From the NCBI GenBank assembly GCA_030760725.1, contig JASWHV010000009.1:92678780-92742779 (forward strand): DNA of 64,000 nt. The letters are read 5' to 3'. The notes under the pieces were generated by a model that did not search any database, was not told the origin of the DNA, and was given only the letters and a program-made list of their open reading frames with translations. Positions 44,971-56,158 of the stretch are shown in pieces. Each line of letters begins with the position of its first letter. Position 1 is the stretch's first letter. The position numbers and the translations under genes are program-made. The DNA is from Neostapfia colusana (Eukaryota > Streptophyta > Magnoliopsida > Poales > Poaceae).

Positions 44971-47900
44971 TGTGGCGGACCGGAATCCGCTCATCCAGGA
45001 TCGCAGAGGGTGGTGCCACGCGATGCGACACCTGACAGCACACGTCATAAGAACACATTATATTACACGGGAAAAGACAAACTGAAGGTACAAAATAGTA
45101 CACTTCTCAGTTACAAACTAGGGTCTTTATTACACAGCAGAAGTTTCTTTTATACAACTCACGCCCGCCTATCTAGCAAAAGGGGTTGCCCTGCCCTAGG
45201 GCTACCCACACTAGCTGCACTCCTCAGCTCATCGCGGCGTGTACGGCTCCTACTCAGCCGTGGTCCCCGACGGAGGGTAACCCTCGCCGGTGGACTCATA
45301 CTCCGAGTCCGTGGGTGGCTCCTCACCTGAAAAACACTTATGCAGCAACCGTGAGCACGAAGGCGCAGCAAGGCTTAACCGACTCATCTAAGAATGAAAC
45401 TATACATGAGGGGTACCATGACATAGGATAGCAATGTTGCAGCAAATGGACACGCCTACAAGTTCAACCTTAGTTCATCTTTTAGCAACAAGTTAACGGT
45501 TCATGAAGATGAAATTTAGTGAGCAATATTTGGTGGCACACAGGTAACCATTCAATTATATCATAACAGCAATATTGAATCATAACATTTCATTCATTAG
45601 TCTACGTTACGATGCAGTGAACAAGCGGTACTCGTCACCGCGAGGGACGGCGAATCGACTCGATATACACCTACAAGGAAACCCAAAGGGCACGTCACGT
45701 ACGCCCACCCGTGGAGCTGCACAGCACGCTCACTCGATGTCGTATGGGACAACCTTTCACCCAACAGCCCAAACGTCGAACCGGTCGCACCGAAACGAGC
45801 AGGAGGTTCCCCACACGGAGCATCCCTCTATGCCCGTTGGCAGATTTCCACCTTGCTGCCCTCAACCTACACCTATAAGTCGGTGTGCTATGCCTCGACG
45901 CCCGGAGGTTTAGGCTACATCGGTTTATCGGGGCCCATATATCTGATATGCCTTTGGTACGTCAATACTTGTTCAGCAGGGCCGCACACGGATCGGTCCT
46001 CAATCGACACGGGCAGGGCTGCGCATACAAGACTTCCTCTTGCTGCGCCCTAGCCCCTGCCTAGTCTCATTTTCATTACTAAAGTGATCTCACATCACTC
46101 AGCCGAACCCGTGTGTCCCAAGCCTATCTCGCGAGTAGATTCCAACTACTCGACTTGTACCGAAGCCCTATGAATCTTTAAGCATAGCCTTTCTACTCGA
46201 GATCTTAGACACTACCCTCACTCTTATGGAAAAATTCTGGTCATGCAAGTGGGGTTCCACCCATCCTATACCTAATGCACAATCATACTTCACATGACAC
46301 ATGTAAACAAATTAAAACTTATCAAAAGGTTAATGCAAACCGGAGCTTGCCTTGTTGCTGCTGGTCGGGGGTTAGTTCCTCTTCCGGAAGTAGGAAGTCC
46401 AGCACTTCCGGAGTCTCTTCTTCAATGGCTACATGTTAATGAAACACTATATGTTGATTTAAATGCAATGTGAGTCTAGGGTAATACTTCTGCTATTAGT
46501 TCTAATAACCAGTCTCTAACAACTGGAACTCTGTTTAAGAATTTAAAGATGAACTGGGTGTTGGTGGTTTGGCTTAGACTTAACCCCCCTGGTTAGATGC
46601 TAAGTGGTTTTCCCCCTTTTCCATATTAATCCCTCAAGTGGTTAAACAGGACAGGGGTGATCCAGAGCTCCAATGGAGCTGAGAATTTTTGTGTGAGTTC
46701 CTTGTCACAAGAAAACTATCTGGACCAAACACTAGCACTTTTCATGGAGTGGTTTGCTAAGAATAATTCTCTTAGCAAATAAGCAAAGAAGAATTAATTC
46801 TGAGGTAATAGCCCTGTTCATGCCCAACTTAGTGAACTACAATTACAATTATAGCTCATAGAGTTTGCATGAATTTTCCTAGTATTTTTGGAGCTAAGAT
46901 TTGCCCAGAACTGAATTTCCAAGTTTTGGAAATTCTCTGAAAATGTTTCTGTATTCAAATGAACACAGCACCTTCAAATTTGAATTGCTCTGACCAAATC
47001 AAATCCAAATGGTCTGAAACTTTTACATGGGTTCACTAATGTCCTAAAGAACATTCTGGCAAAATTTGGGGATTTTTGGATGCACCAAACTCCCACTAAA
47101 ATTCTTTTGCTGAAAAGCTTTAAAGAATTCTCCAGAATTAATTAATGGGTTGAGTTTCAGATTTGGATTGTACTCAGTTAGAGGAATCCAACAAAATTTG
47201 TTTCATAATTTTTGGATTCTCCTACCCCGAGTTGTGGTCCTCCAAAGTTTGAACTACAAACTGGACATTTCAAAATGTTTAAATGTCTGCCAGTGGGTCC
47301 CACCTGGCAGTCTTCTCCTTCCTCGCGCCAAACAGGGGTCCGCGGCGGCACACTCCGGCGAGTGTCGCCGTAACTACTTTCCCGGCCATCTCCCGATCTC
47401 AGACTCGCCGCCCCCCCCCCCCGTAATTCGCAGCGCTGAACTCGTCGGTGGTGTCGCCGGCGGCCGTAGCTCACCGAAACAGGGCTGCCGACGGTGACAG
47501 CGGCGGTTAGGGTTCCGGCATGGTCGGGAATGCGTTACAACGCATCAAAATGATCGGTAAAGGGTCGGAGTGCACCGTGGGAGCTAGGGGTGATGGAAAT
47601 GACCGCCAAACCCCATGAAACGGTCGGCAACCTAGAGCTCCACGGTGAACCGAGCTATTATTCTATGGCGGCCCGAAAAACAACCCAAACCCGGCCATTT
47701 CTGGGTCATTTCCCTTGATTCCTGGTCGAGGAGGGCCGCTAGGGAGTGAGGAAGGTGCTGACAAGCCGGCGCGGCCAATAGCTAAGTGAGTAGCATGAAT
47801 TTTGGGTTAGACCGCGCTCTACCCAAACACACTACGTTTCGGAAGAATTGGAAATACTCTTCACCCGGTGAATCAACCGCTAAACGGCTTGCACCTACAC

Positions 47901-48918
47901 AATCTAGAGAGCATGGCGCACCTTTTTCGTGCAGGAGAGGAACGGTGAAAACGGCTGTGGAGCGCTGCCCACGGTGAGCCGGTTGCGGTTCCGCCGGTTG
48001 CACCTCGGTCCTCAGCTGCGATCGTCAATTGGTGGCCAAATGAAGTGCTAACACCGCAAGGTGGTGAGGTGGTCAGCTAGAGCACACCCAGGCGCTTCCT
48101 TTTTGTGTGGGGAGCTCGGGCAAAGGCCGAGCAGACATCGGCGTGCAGGGGAGAATCGGAGGAGCGGCGTCGGGGGAAAGAACTGAGCTCGGTGCGGCGC
48201 TGCTCGGGAGAAGGAGGCAAAACACGATCGGCTCGTGGTCGTGGCGAGCTGGGGCATGGCTGGGTTTTACGGCGCCCCCACGAGGAGCTCACCAGCGCGC
48301 GAGGGGAAGAGCAGGAGGTGGTGCCCGGCGTTTCTCGGGGTGTCACCGTGGAGCCTCGGCTCTGTTCCGAGTGCAATACTTGGCCCCTAAGGCTGTTGAC
48401 TTTTGTGCCATTTGATCCTCCCCAATGACATGTGGGACCCACTTGTCAGTGCTCCCCACCCCTCAAAAGATCTCCAAAACTTGGCAATAGATGAATTAAA
48501 ATGTTTGGAGTTTCAAACTGATCTACATTTGTATGGTTGGGCAAATCTCCCCCAAATTCAAATGTATATTTGAATTCTTGCACATTTGGATCCTTTTTGG
48601 ACAAATGGGTAGCAAACCTTTTCAAAAATTATTGAAACTTTGCCTCCCCACTAATTTGGACCTGAGGAATCCAATTATGCACTTTGATCTTTGTTTTAGA
48701 TGCTTCAACCACGAGTTTGAATGTAACAGTTTTGAATCATCCTCTCATGTGTCATGTGTAAACTTCCCCCTTTTTGAAAGTGTAGGCTTTCCCCTCTAAC
48801 CACTCTTTTGATGGAGGTTACTTGCTCTTCACACTTTTTCACAATCTATCCACAACAAAACAGTGGTGTTGTGTGGTGATAAAAAGTTTTTGCAATTCCC
48901 TTTTCTTGGGCTTTTACA
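44971..48918 (-). repeat. B 5' LTR (3948 bp)
   Basis: Uninterrupted copy, TGTGGCGGACC to CTTTTACA on the plus strand. It ends where the CACTA exon resumes (CTACTTACGTCTGG). It carries the stem-loop at 46132-46152 and a 12-C run at 47411-47422. No credible gene inside. Confidence 0.92.
46132..46152 (-). other. Conserved LTR stem-loop (B 5' LTR copy)
   Basis: CGAGTAG, loop ATTCCAA, CTACTCG, identical to the 3' LTR copy. Confidence 0.6.
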
Positions 48919-48923
48919 TACGG
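48919..48923. other. Target-site duplication of element B, right copy TACGG
   Basis: Pairs with GACGG at 22479-22483 with one substitution, plausible for an insertion with a few percent LTR divergence. Confidence 0.7.
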
Positions 48924-50073
48924 CTACTTACGTCTGGCTAAACACATGGTAAGTGTGATTACTATTGTGTTAAAATATGTTTAAATTATTCATTGTACTA
49001 ATACACATATGTAGGAGCCCGAGACCGGTCAGGAGCCGACACCGATTCAGGTCTAGAAGAGGGGTCACAGGGGAAGTGACCCATCACAGCATGACCAACT
49101 GTGCTCTCACGCGGCGTCGGAAGAACTGGTAGTTGTTTTGTATTTGTATTGAGTTTTCTAAAATAGTTTTTATGATATCATCTTTTGGTATTTGTAGGCA
49201 AGGTATGGGCAGGAGGCAGAGCGACTCCACGGGGAAGGTTTCGATTGGCAGAGCGCACCAATCATCCCATAAGCTGTGTATGCAAACAAAGGCAGGAAAC
49301 CTCATGGACGGTGAGTTCTCTAATTTTTTAATGTCAATGAATTTGATATCCAAAAATTTAATAATCTTTCTTCTTTTGTAGGTTCACCATCTTAGATGGA
49401 GTTGTCGACTTGAGGGAGGCACAACCTTCCATGAGTTGCTCTTCATCGTGACAGACCGGAGCGAGGCAGGCTAGCTCCCTGGAGCTCCAGAGTGTCCGGG
49501 AGGAGCTCCGCAGGACACAGGAGGAGCTCCGGCTAAAAAGGGAGCGTCAAGCTGTGGATAAGAGGGCTTGGGACGAGTATCAAGCCTTGTTCATGCTACA
49601 GATGCAAGCAGCAATGCAGGTATGTACTGGTCCTTTGACTTAATATTTCTAACATATCAATGATGGTTATGTGATAATATTTTGTGTTCACAGGCTATGG
49701 CGGCAGGGCAGCCGGCCGTCTTCCCACAGTGGAAGCCCCCACAGGAGCCACATGCCCTGTTTACCGGAGCAGAGGTACAAATTTACTCAAACTTAAACAA
49801 CATAGCAATATTTGATAAAGTTCATCAAATTTCTTAGAATATCACCAAACTTAGTAAAACATAGACAATTCTAGTTTAACTTGATCAATTATAGGTTATA
49901 GTAAGCTAACTTAGACAAACTTGCATATTTAAACTCATAACTTGTCTAACTATACTTATACATAACAGTGCTCCGCAACCGAGGCTCACACGCCATCGCC
50001 GCAGGTATCGGGAGGACGAAGGCTCGAGGACGACTTCCTGGGTTCTGGAGGTAGCGAACGTGGCAGTGCGTAG

Positions 50074-50212
50074 GGTGGTGTGTGTCTCTAGTGTTCATGA
50101 ATTACTATTATGTTTATAATGTTGTGACTTCCTGTGTGAGCTGGCCATCGAACCAGGGCTGGCCTTGAAGCCAGGTTAGAATTTTCTCATTTTTTTAAAA
50201 AAATTACCAACC
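50074..50212 (+). other. CACTA 3' untranslated region
   Basis: Follows the TAG of the second gene. It contains ATTATGTTTATAATG-type AT-rich sequence and a T/A homopolymer junction at about 50190-50200. No ORF. Confidence 0.5.
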
Positions 50213-50315
50213 TTATTTACGATGGTTTTCTTGTCACGGCCGTCTTAAATAAGCCATAATTATTTACGACGGCCTGCCCCATCGTCAATAGTACCAAGCT
50301 TATTTACGAAGGGGC
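50213..50315. repeat. CACTA 3' subterminal repeats, inner part
   Basis: TTATTTACGATGG, CACGGCCGTCTTAAATAA and TATTTACGACGG units match the 5' array. They are interrupted by solo LTR C1 at 50316. Confidence 0.85.
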
Positions 50316-53300
50316 TGTCACACCCGGTTTTTCCGAAGAACAACCAAGTGAATATCACATGTATGCCAGGATCATTTTCTCATACATGTGATGACAAATA
50401 GTGAAGCATCATTTATTACAAGACAGGTGTCGAATATAAATAAGTCTTACATAGAAAAGTCTCGATGGACAATAATAAGTTCATCACAAGTAAATAAACT
50501 AGCAGCGGAATATTATTCTTGAGGGCTCTGTCACAGGCGTTGCCCGGGGGTCTCCATGAACCTAGAAACCTTCTTCGGGTCCAAAGTCTTGGTCACTATA
50601 CACCACCTCATTATCTTGACCTGAGCAGCAATATAAACCAACAAATATGCATGGTTGAGTACCGATGGTACTCAGCAAGTGTGGGAAAGTTATGTCATGC
50701 ATGGCTAGAACAAGGGGAGGTTGAACTCATGGTTAAAGCACTACGCAATTAATACCTATCACCTTAGCTTATTAAGCACCTACATTACTACACAGGTGAA
50801 ATGGTCCCAATCTCCCATCCCATCATCATAATCAAATAACCATAACATCATTTCCAATGTTAAGCTCCCCGCTTAACATCCACAACTTCCAAAACCATCA
50901 CCCCTCTAATCATGAATAAGTCCAAGCTGCTCTTGACCGTGAGCACGGCTGTCATGACAGTTTTGACTCTGCAGAGTTTGTACCACTGTACCCACATGTA
51001 GTGATTTCATCCCCCGTTGCCGGGTGGACTAAAAGAACCTCCATTATGCCCGTGGCCACGAACCACATTCACACTTCCCAGGTGTGTAGCCAGGAGATCA
51101 CTACGAAGCCTTTACAAAGGGATTCCCGACGAGCGTGGGCCCACTGAGGTTTCACCCCTAACAGCATACAAGAGGCTCCAACACCGCTGCAGTGGCCCCC
51201 TCTTGAGCCTTGCGGTTCATATGGTAGTCTAGCTGACACCTACTCCCCGCACCATCCAACACACCCATACTACGCCGGGGATACACCTAATTAATTGGCC
51301 AAGCTGCCCCATCTCAGCATGTGGTTGGCACGGTAAAGCCAGGTTACATGCTCCATGAACCGGTCCTTAGGATCCAGGCAAGTACTATACACAAACCCGA
51401 GTCTCGTGCACCCAGCACCAACCAAAACATCCAACTTGCCTTGATCCCTACCTCTACATAACTCATAATATCTCATTCAAGAATAAGGTAAACAAGTTGA
51501 TGATATCATATCCCACTTATCCCATTCTAAGCATGGCTAAGCATAAATGAATGACATAATAAAGCAAATCCCAACCCAAGCTTCAAGGAAAACAAGGTAA
51601 TGCAATTCTAGGGAAACTTCCTAGCATGGGTTTCATCTTTTCAATTGTCAATGCAAATAATTCTATCTACACATCCTAGTATGGGATCAAAGTGGTCAAG
51701 GACACTTGCCTCCTTCCTGCTTCTCTTGGAATGGGTAGTCCTGATCTTGGAAAGGGAGAACTTGCTCTAGAGCAGGTTCTACATCATACCATCACACATA
51801 GCAAAAGAAAAGCAATAATCCATAAGACATAGTTCACACTTCCACTTCATACAAACCACACATTCACATTTATGAAAGCCATTCACAAATTCTATGTGTT
51901 GTGGTTACTCTATGTGTGTTGATCTTTGGCTTACATGCACTTTTAAACAGGTGTATATGATTTCTACTTTTGTATTCATATTTATGCTTGCATACTATAT
52001 ATATGAGTTTCCAATTTAAATAAATTCCTTATATTCAATTACTACACCTTTTAGCTACCAAGTATGCATGAAAGGTACTTTCCTACTCCATATGTGTCTT
52101 CAGTCCTTCTACCAACCCTAAACTGAATTCTTTGGATTTTAGAAACTTCATTTATCATTTCCTAGTTGCTATATTTTCAGATTTATTTCCTATGCCTAAA
52201 TGTGAACTTTATTATGAAAATAATAAGACACATCATCTAAACAGAATAGGTTCTGATCTAAAATATTTAATAATATATTTTTGAACTTTTCCTCTGATGT
52301 AAACTATTTTACATTTATTTTTCTAATTTTCAGAATTATTCTCTACTAAAAAATGTGTTCCTATGTGAATAATCAATTAAACAGATTCATTTCATCCAAA
52401 AATCTATTTTTATCTCACTCCAAGGTTTTCTAAGTACTGGGAAAGTTTTTAATTTAAATTTGACAATATGTTTCTCCCACCTTTTAAATTTTAAATACTA
52501 GCCACATATTCAAATTCCTAACTTTAATAACAAATAGGGTTAAAAAGGTAAACTCACCCCATTACAGGGTCCATTATATTATTTTAAGAATTTCCAGGGG
52601 TCTAGCTACAATTAATAGAGGGATTTTTCCTAATTTTTATTAAGTCCAGGGGCTAAAACTGATTTTTAAATGAATTTACATGATTTTCTGAAGTTCCAGG
52701 GGCTAGATCAGAAGTTTCCAGGGCTAGCTCTTATTTTCCGAGAACCCCAGGGGGTAGCGCGTAAGAATTCCAGCCTTTATAACGCGGGGCTGACGTGGAC
52801 CGTCCGATTTAAAACAGACGGCTGAGATTATAACGTCGAACCGGTACGCGGGGATTTAAACTCTACCGTGCGATTTAAAATAGACGGCGCACAAACGGCC
52901 ACGTCGCTCTGATCGAGCGCGGGCGGCGCTACCCGGCGGCGCACGGCGGCGGGAGGCGGCGATCTCGCCGGAGAGTTTCGGATCTTCTTCAATTCTTCCT
53001 AAAATTGTGATTTTATGGCATAGATCGGTGGAGGGGAGGTCGGGTATCTAACCTCGGGGGTTTCCTTGAGCTTGGAGGTCCTGGAAGGCGGTCAGCGACG
53101 AGGTCCGAGGTGAATTCACGGCGAGGCTCGTCGGTGCTGTGTTTGAACCGCAAACCACCGCGTTTTCTGCACCTGCGAGGTTCCCCGGAGGCGGTGGATC
53201 AAGACCAGCGAGTTAGATCAGAATTCCCGAGCGTAGATCGGGCAGAATTCGCCGGAGGGGCTCGGGTTATCACCGGAGAGAAAATCGGCGGATCGTGGGG

Positions 53301-53321
53301 AAAAACGGGACGATGCCGGGG

Positions 53322-53328
53322 TTTTTAT
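53322..53328 (-). promoter_or_regulatory. TATA box of C1 LTR
   Basis: TATAAAAACCCC on the minus strand. C2 has CTATAAAAACAACC at 63856-63864. Confidence 0.65.
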
Positions 53329-53615
53329 AGACGGGGGAGGGAGGCGTTCGGTTGTGATCGAGTTTGCGTCGCCCACGAACGAAATTCGGCTGGGATACGC
53401 GAGGATCCGGGTCGGTTTTGATTCGGGGTGAGAGAGTCCGGCCGAGCGTGGGCGCGAGCGCGAGGAGGAAGAAAGGTTGGCGGGCCCCGCGTGTCAGTGG
53501 GAAAAAGGGGGGCCCGCGCGGCTGCGGGCTGGCGCGGGATGGGGTGGGCCGGCTGGTGGGTTTCGGTCCACTGGCTGGTTTTTTTCTGTTTTCCTTTTTC
53601 TTTTTCCATTTCTTT

Positions 53616-53660
53616 CTGGTTTGAATTTGAATTTGAATTCCAGTTTGAATTTAAATTTTT
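53616..53660 (+). repeat. TTTGAA hexamer repeat near C1 U3 start
   Basis: Imperfect tandem TTTGAA units over about 45 bp within the LTR. Confidence 0.6.
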
Positions 53661-53725
53661 GCAACACATGCAACACGTCCAAAAAATTTTAAATTCCCCT
53701 ATTGACAGGATTTTGGGGTGTTACA

Positions 53726-54003
53726 GGGGCCATCGTGAATAAAGTGGAGTATTCACGACGACCCCGTCGTGAATAAGTCCCCCACGCCACGTGGCAGGCG
53801 GGGAGCTTATTCGTGACGGGACTATTTAGCCATCGCGAATACACTTATTTATGACGGGAGCCATCGTTAACAACTTTATTAACGACTAATTATCAGTGAC
53901 GACCGAAAACCATCGTGAATAAGGCTACCCCGTCGTGAATAACTTATTCACGACGGTTTAGCCTTTATTAACAATGATTTTTGGCCGTCGTTAATTGATT
54001 ATA
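53726..54003. repeat. CACTA 3' subterminal repeats, outer part
   Basis: Alternating direct and inverted copies of YCGTCGTGAATAA (near 53755, 53812, 53840, 53915, 53935 and 53950) resume after C1 and run up to the terminal repeat. The sequence GGGGCCATCGTGAATAA at the junction restores the inner array. Confidence 0.88.
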
Positions 54004-54014
54004 TTCCTGTAGTG
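54004..54014 (-). repeat. CACTA right terminal inverted repeat
   Basis: TTCCTGTAGTG, the inverse of CACTACAGGAA, followed by GCA. Confidence 0.88.
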
Positions 54015-54110
54015 GCAGCAAGCAAATTTTGAAAATAGATGTTTAGAGGGGTGTTCCTATGTGTTTTAGAGTATCCATTCTGCCTAGGCTTGCGTCCTAT
54101 GATCAACGTG
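54015..54110 (-). other. A2 5' leader, PBS-proximal part
   Basis: GCA duplication, then 93 bp that join the leader at 10237-10401. No ORF. Confidence 0.75.
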
Positions 54111-54122
54111 GCTCTGATACCA
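54111..54122 (-). other. A2 primer-binding site (initiator tRNA-Met)
   Basis: GCTCTGATACCA on the plus strand, three bases from the LTR end at 54126. Confidence 0.9.
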
Positions 54123-54125
54123 ATT

Positions 54126-56158
54126 TGTGACACCCGATTCCGAAAATGAACCAAGTGAATGCATATGTGTGCCCAGGATGTTTATCACACATACACAGCT
54201 TTGTCACAAACTGAATTCAGAATATAACCACGTACGAATAGTGTTTAAGTATCTTATTACAACAACTCAATGACTCAATCATGAATGTCTAACTTTATTC
54301 AGCAGCGGAAGACTCTAAACGACAGCGGAAAATCACTAAAGACGATAGGGCTCCACTCCGACTCCACAGGCATGTTGACGGTAGTGCGCACGCCTAGTAC
54401 TCCACCTGTTCCTCGAAGTATTCTTCTCCTGTAGCTGATATATATGTGGGAATGCAAGGGTGAGTACATGTCGTACTCAGCAAGTGCGGGAAAGTATGAC
54501 ATGTAGCTTACAACAAGGTAGGAAATAAATGGTTTCATTGCAGCAAGCGAGTTTTATTTCACAAACATGACAAAACAGCAACTATCTCTAGGTGAGTTAA
54601 ATCCCAACATAACCAAGTAACTCATCATCATTTCCTTCATCATAATTCATCATTTATCAAGCTTCAACCAGCCAGTACTCATTCTCAAGTTTATCTCATA
54701 CTCATAAATTCTCATGACCATCTCATTTCCATAGAACCGAAACCAAACTCATTGTCATGACCCAAAACAGTCCCAAAACCAGTGCCAAAAACCATACCCT
54801 AATAACCATCCCAAGTTTTGCCTATAATCATGGAAGTTGGCCAGGTGCTTGTAACCGGAAGCACGGCTATCATTATAGTTTTACACTATATAGAGGTGAC
54901 ACCCTTTACCCACAAGTTCGTGATTTCGTCACCCGTCAGCTACTAGAGAAACCTCCATTATGCCACTACACAACCGTCGGTGTATGGCCCAGAGATCACA
55001 AAATAGCCTTTACAAAAGGGCTATTAGAATGTACGGACCCACTGTGGTTTTTGCCGGCAGGCTCGAATATCTATTCTCCCACCCATGGGCCCCCTCGTGT
55101 GCCATGCAGTTCCCAGGGCATTCCTCCACGACTCTCATTCCCCGCGCCATCCAATGGTCCATAACAAGCTAGAAACACACCTAACTAGTCAGCTAAGCTG
55201 CACCCATATTTGGCCTTGTAGTGGCACTGTTTTTTTAGCATGTGCTCGCATGAACCGGTCCTTAGATCTACGGCAAGCAAACCACCATCTCATTCAGCAA
55301 AATCCACAAACCAAGCTTGCCTAGATCTCCCTGATTCCATGCTCATTAAGATCATCATATTCTCATCATCTTTGATCTTTATGAGTGCAGTAGCTAACAA
55401 GTTTATTTCAATTTCCCGAATCCCATAAGTTAAGCGAAGCAAAAGGAAAAACGACCATACCCGACTCAACAATTTTCCCGGCGATAAGGTTGGCTAACAA
55501 AGCTAGTAAACTTCTATGAAAGGGGTTCCCATCAAGTTGACACGAGCATGCAATTTTCACAAACAAAACAGTTTCAAAACTTATATTCAATATGGTCAAG
55601 GGGCACTTGCCTTGCTCCCGCGGTTCGTGTTGCTCAAGCGTCTCGAAGTCTTGGTGCTGTAGTTCCTCGTAGACAGCCTCTTGAGCGTGTCCTTCTATTC
55701 ACGACCACGTACACACAAACATTACAGCAATCAATTATCATGCACAAACTTTACTGAAGGTGTAATGAGATACATGAATGCAATTCCTATGGTGCAGTTT
55801 ATAAAAAAAAGTTTGCACGTGTTCTTGCAAGTTTTAATAAGCTTCCACGGGGTTTTTTATGAACAAGGCTGCTAGGATCAAGTGTGGATGTGGTTATGAT
55901 CTTGACTCAATTTGTAGATCCATTCCACCGTCAAAACTTGACCGAAACGTGGTCTGTCCAGGTGCAGAAATTTCTGCTCGCAGGAGGTGGAGAAAATGGG
56001 TGCGTAGAAACAGCGGCGACGTGGTAAAAGGGGTAACGGGGACCTACCTCTCTTCTTCCTCCTCTCCTCCTTGCGGCAAGACCCTTTTCCTTGCAATGGC
56101 AGCAGCTGGGGCTTTACTTTGGAGAATGGTGAATCTACGGCTAGGGCAGGATATCGGA
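54126..56158 (-). repeat. A2 5' LTR, inner 2033 bp
   Basis: Begins TGTGACACCCGATTCC, the inverse of the A1 LTR end, and aligns with 8517 back to about 6550. It breaks in CTAGGGCAGGATATCGGA where D2 inserted. The remainder is at 60487. No gene; the ORF at 54757-55164 is a shadow of conserved LTR sequence. Confidence 0.88.
56154..56158. other. D2 target-site duplication TCGGA (left)
   Basis: Repeated at 60487-60491. The A1 LTR at the same place confirms that the flanks were continuous. Confidence 0.85.

Larger units (their letters stand above)
22484..48918 (-). mobile_element. Element B: complete Ty3/gypsy chromovirus (14.3 kb without the Sirevirus)
   Basis: Minus-strand element with two LTRs of about 3.95 kb (44971-48918 as 5' LTR; 22484-22702 plus 34798-38532 as 3' LTR). 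It also has a primer-binding site, a 1.8-kb leader, gag-pol on one long frame and a polypurine tract. The Sirevirus splits its 3' LTR. By eye the two LTRs differ at roughly 2-3 percent of sites in the parts I compared, so the insertion is older than the Sirevirus and younger than its CACTA host. The chromodomain-like C-terminus places it among chromoviruses; Tekay/Del-like is my best guess. Confidence 0.92.
21198..50073 (+). pseudogene. CACTA second gene (plant Ptta/En/Spm transposase type), ten exons
   Basis: Exons by GT/AG and frame: 21198-21380, 21458-21705, 21780-21969, 22051-22257, 22341-22483 joined to 48924-48948, 49015-49128, 49198-49310, 49382-49619, 49694-49774, 49969-50073. They sum to 1647 nt, one frame of 548 codons. 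The N-terminus is Ser/Gly/Arg-rich (MSSSSGRGKGKARS). The middle matches the Transposase_24-like block (GQGRHKQVNSVLGRLIHLHY; VTAQHVAHSNNQEAVWSDFM; ARYRLEDEGEVDYARAMLHW). Near the C-terminus is a charged helical stretch (SVREELRRTQEELRLKRER). In En/Spm the gene in this position encodes the subterminal-motif-binding protein. Stops lie at 49054-49056 (TAG), 49270-49272 (TAA) and 49449-49451 (TGA). Element B splits the fifth exon. Confidence 0.85.
50316..53725 (-). mobile_element. Solo LTR C1 (3410 bp)
   Basis: Plus-strand ends TGTCACACCCGG and GGGTGTTACA, that is TG...CA, with a perfect GGGGC duplication (50311-50315, 53726-53730). No internal domain is present. The minus orientation follows from the LTR start TGTAACACCCC and a TATA box (TATAAAA, 53322-53328 on the minus strand) upstream of GC-rich sequence. 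It matches C2 (60826 onward) over its length and shares the AGCACGGCTRTCAT word with family A LTRs, so C is probably a relative of A. The ORFs in the GC-rich part (53110-53740) are not conserved between the C copies. Confidence 0.92.
10402..54014 (+). mobile_element. CACTA (En/Spm) transposon, 43.6 kb including nested insertions
   Basis: Left end is CACTATAGGAA and right end is the inverse of CACTACAGGAA. Both are followed by arrays of inverted subterminal motifs (TTATTYACGACRG). The element has a 3-bp duplication GCA and two genes in the usual order, TNP2-type transposase then a TNPA-position gene. Insertions D1, B (with the Sirevirus) and C1 account for about 34.5 kb, leaving a CACTA of roughly 9 kb. 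Both genes have stops, so it cannot move on its own. The termini look intact and could still be mobilised in trans by a relative (inference). Confidence 0.92.

Noticed and set aside
47786..48428. Paired ORFs conserved between 37417-38014 and 47786-48428 as genes
   Set aside because: They recur only because they lie in the two LTRs of element B. Differences do not favour synonymous sites as far as I can see by eye.
53110..53742. ORFs in GC-rich DNA as a host gene exon
   Set aside because: They lie inside solo LTR C1. C2 carries the same region with different reading frames intact.
54757..55164. 135-codon ORF and its neighbours, as a gene
   Set aside because: It falls in conserved A-family LTR sequence and is antisense to the LTR. 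A1 has no equivalent open frame of the same length.
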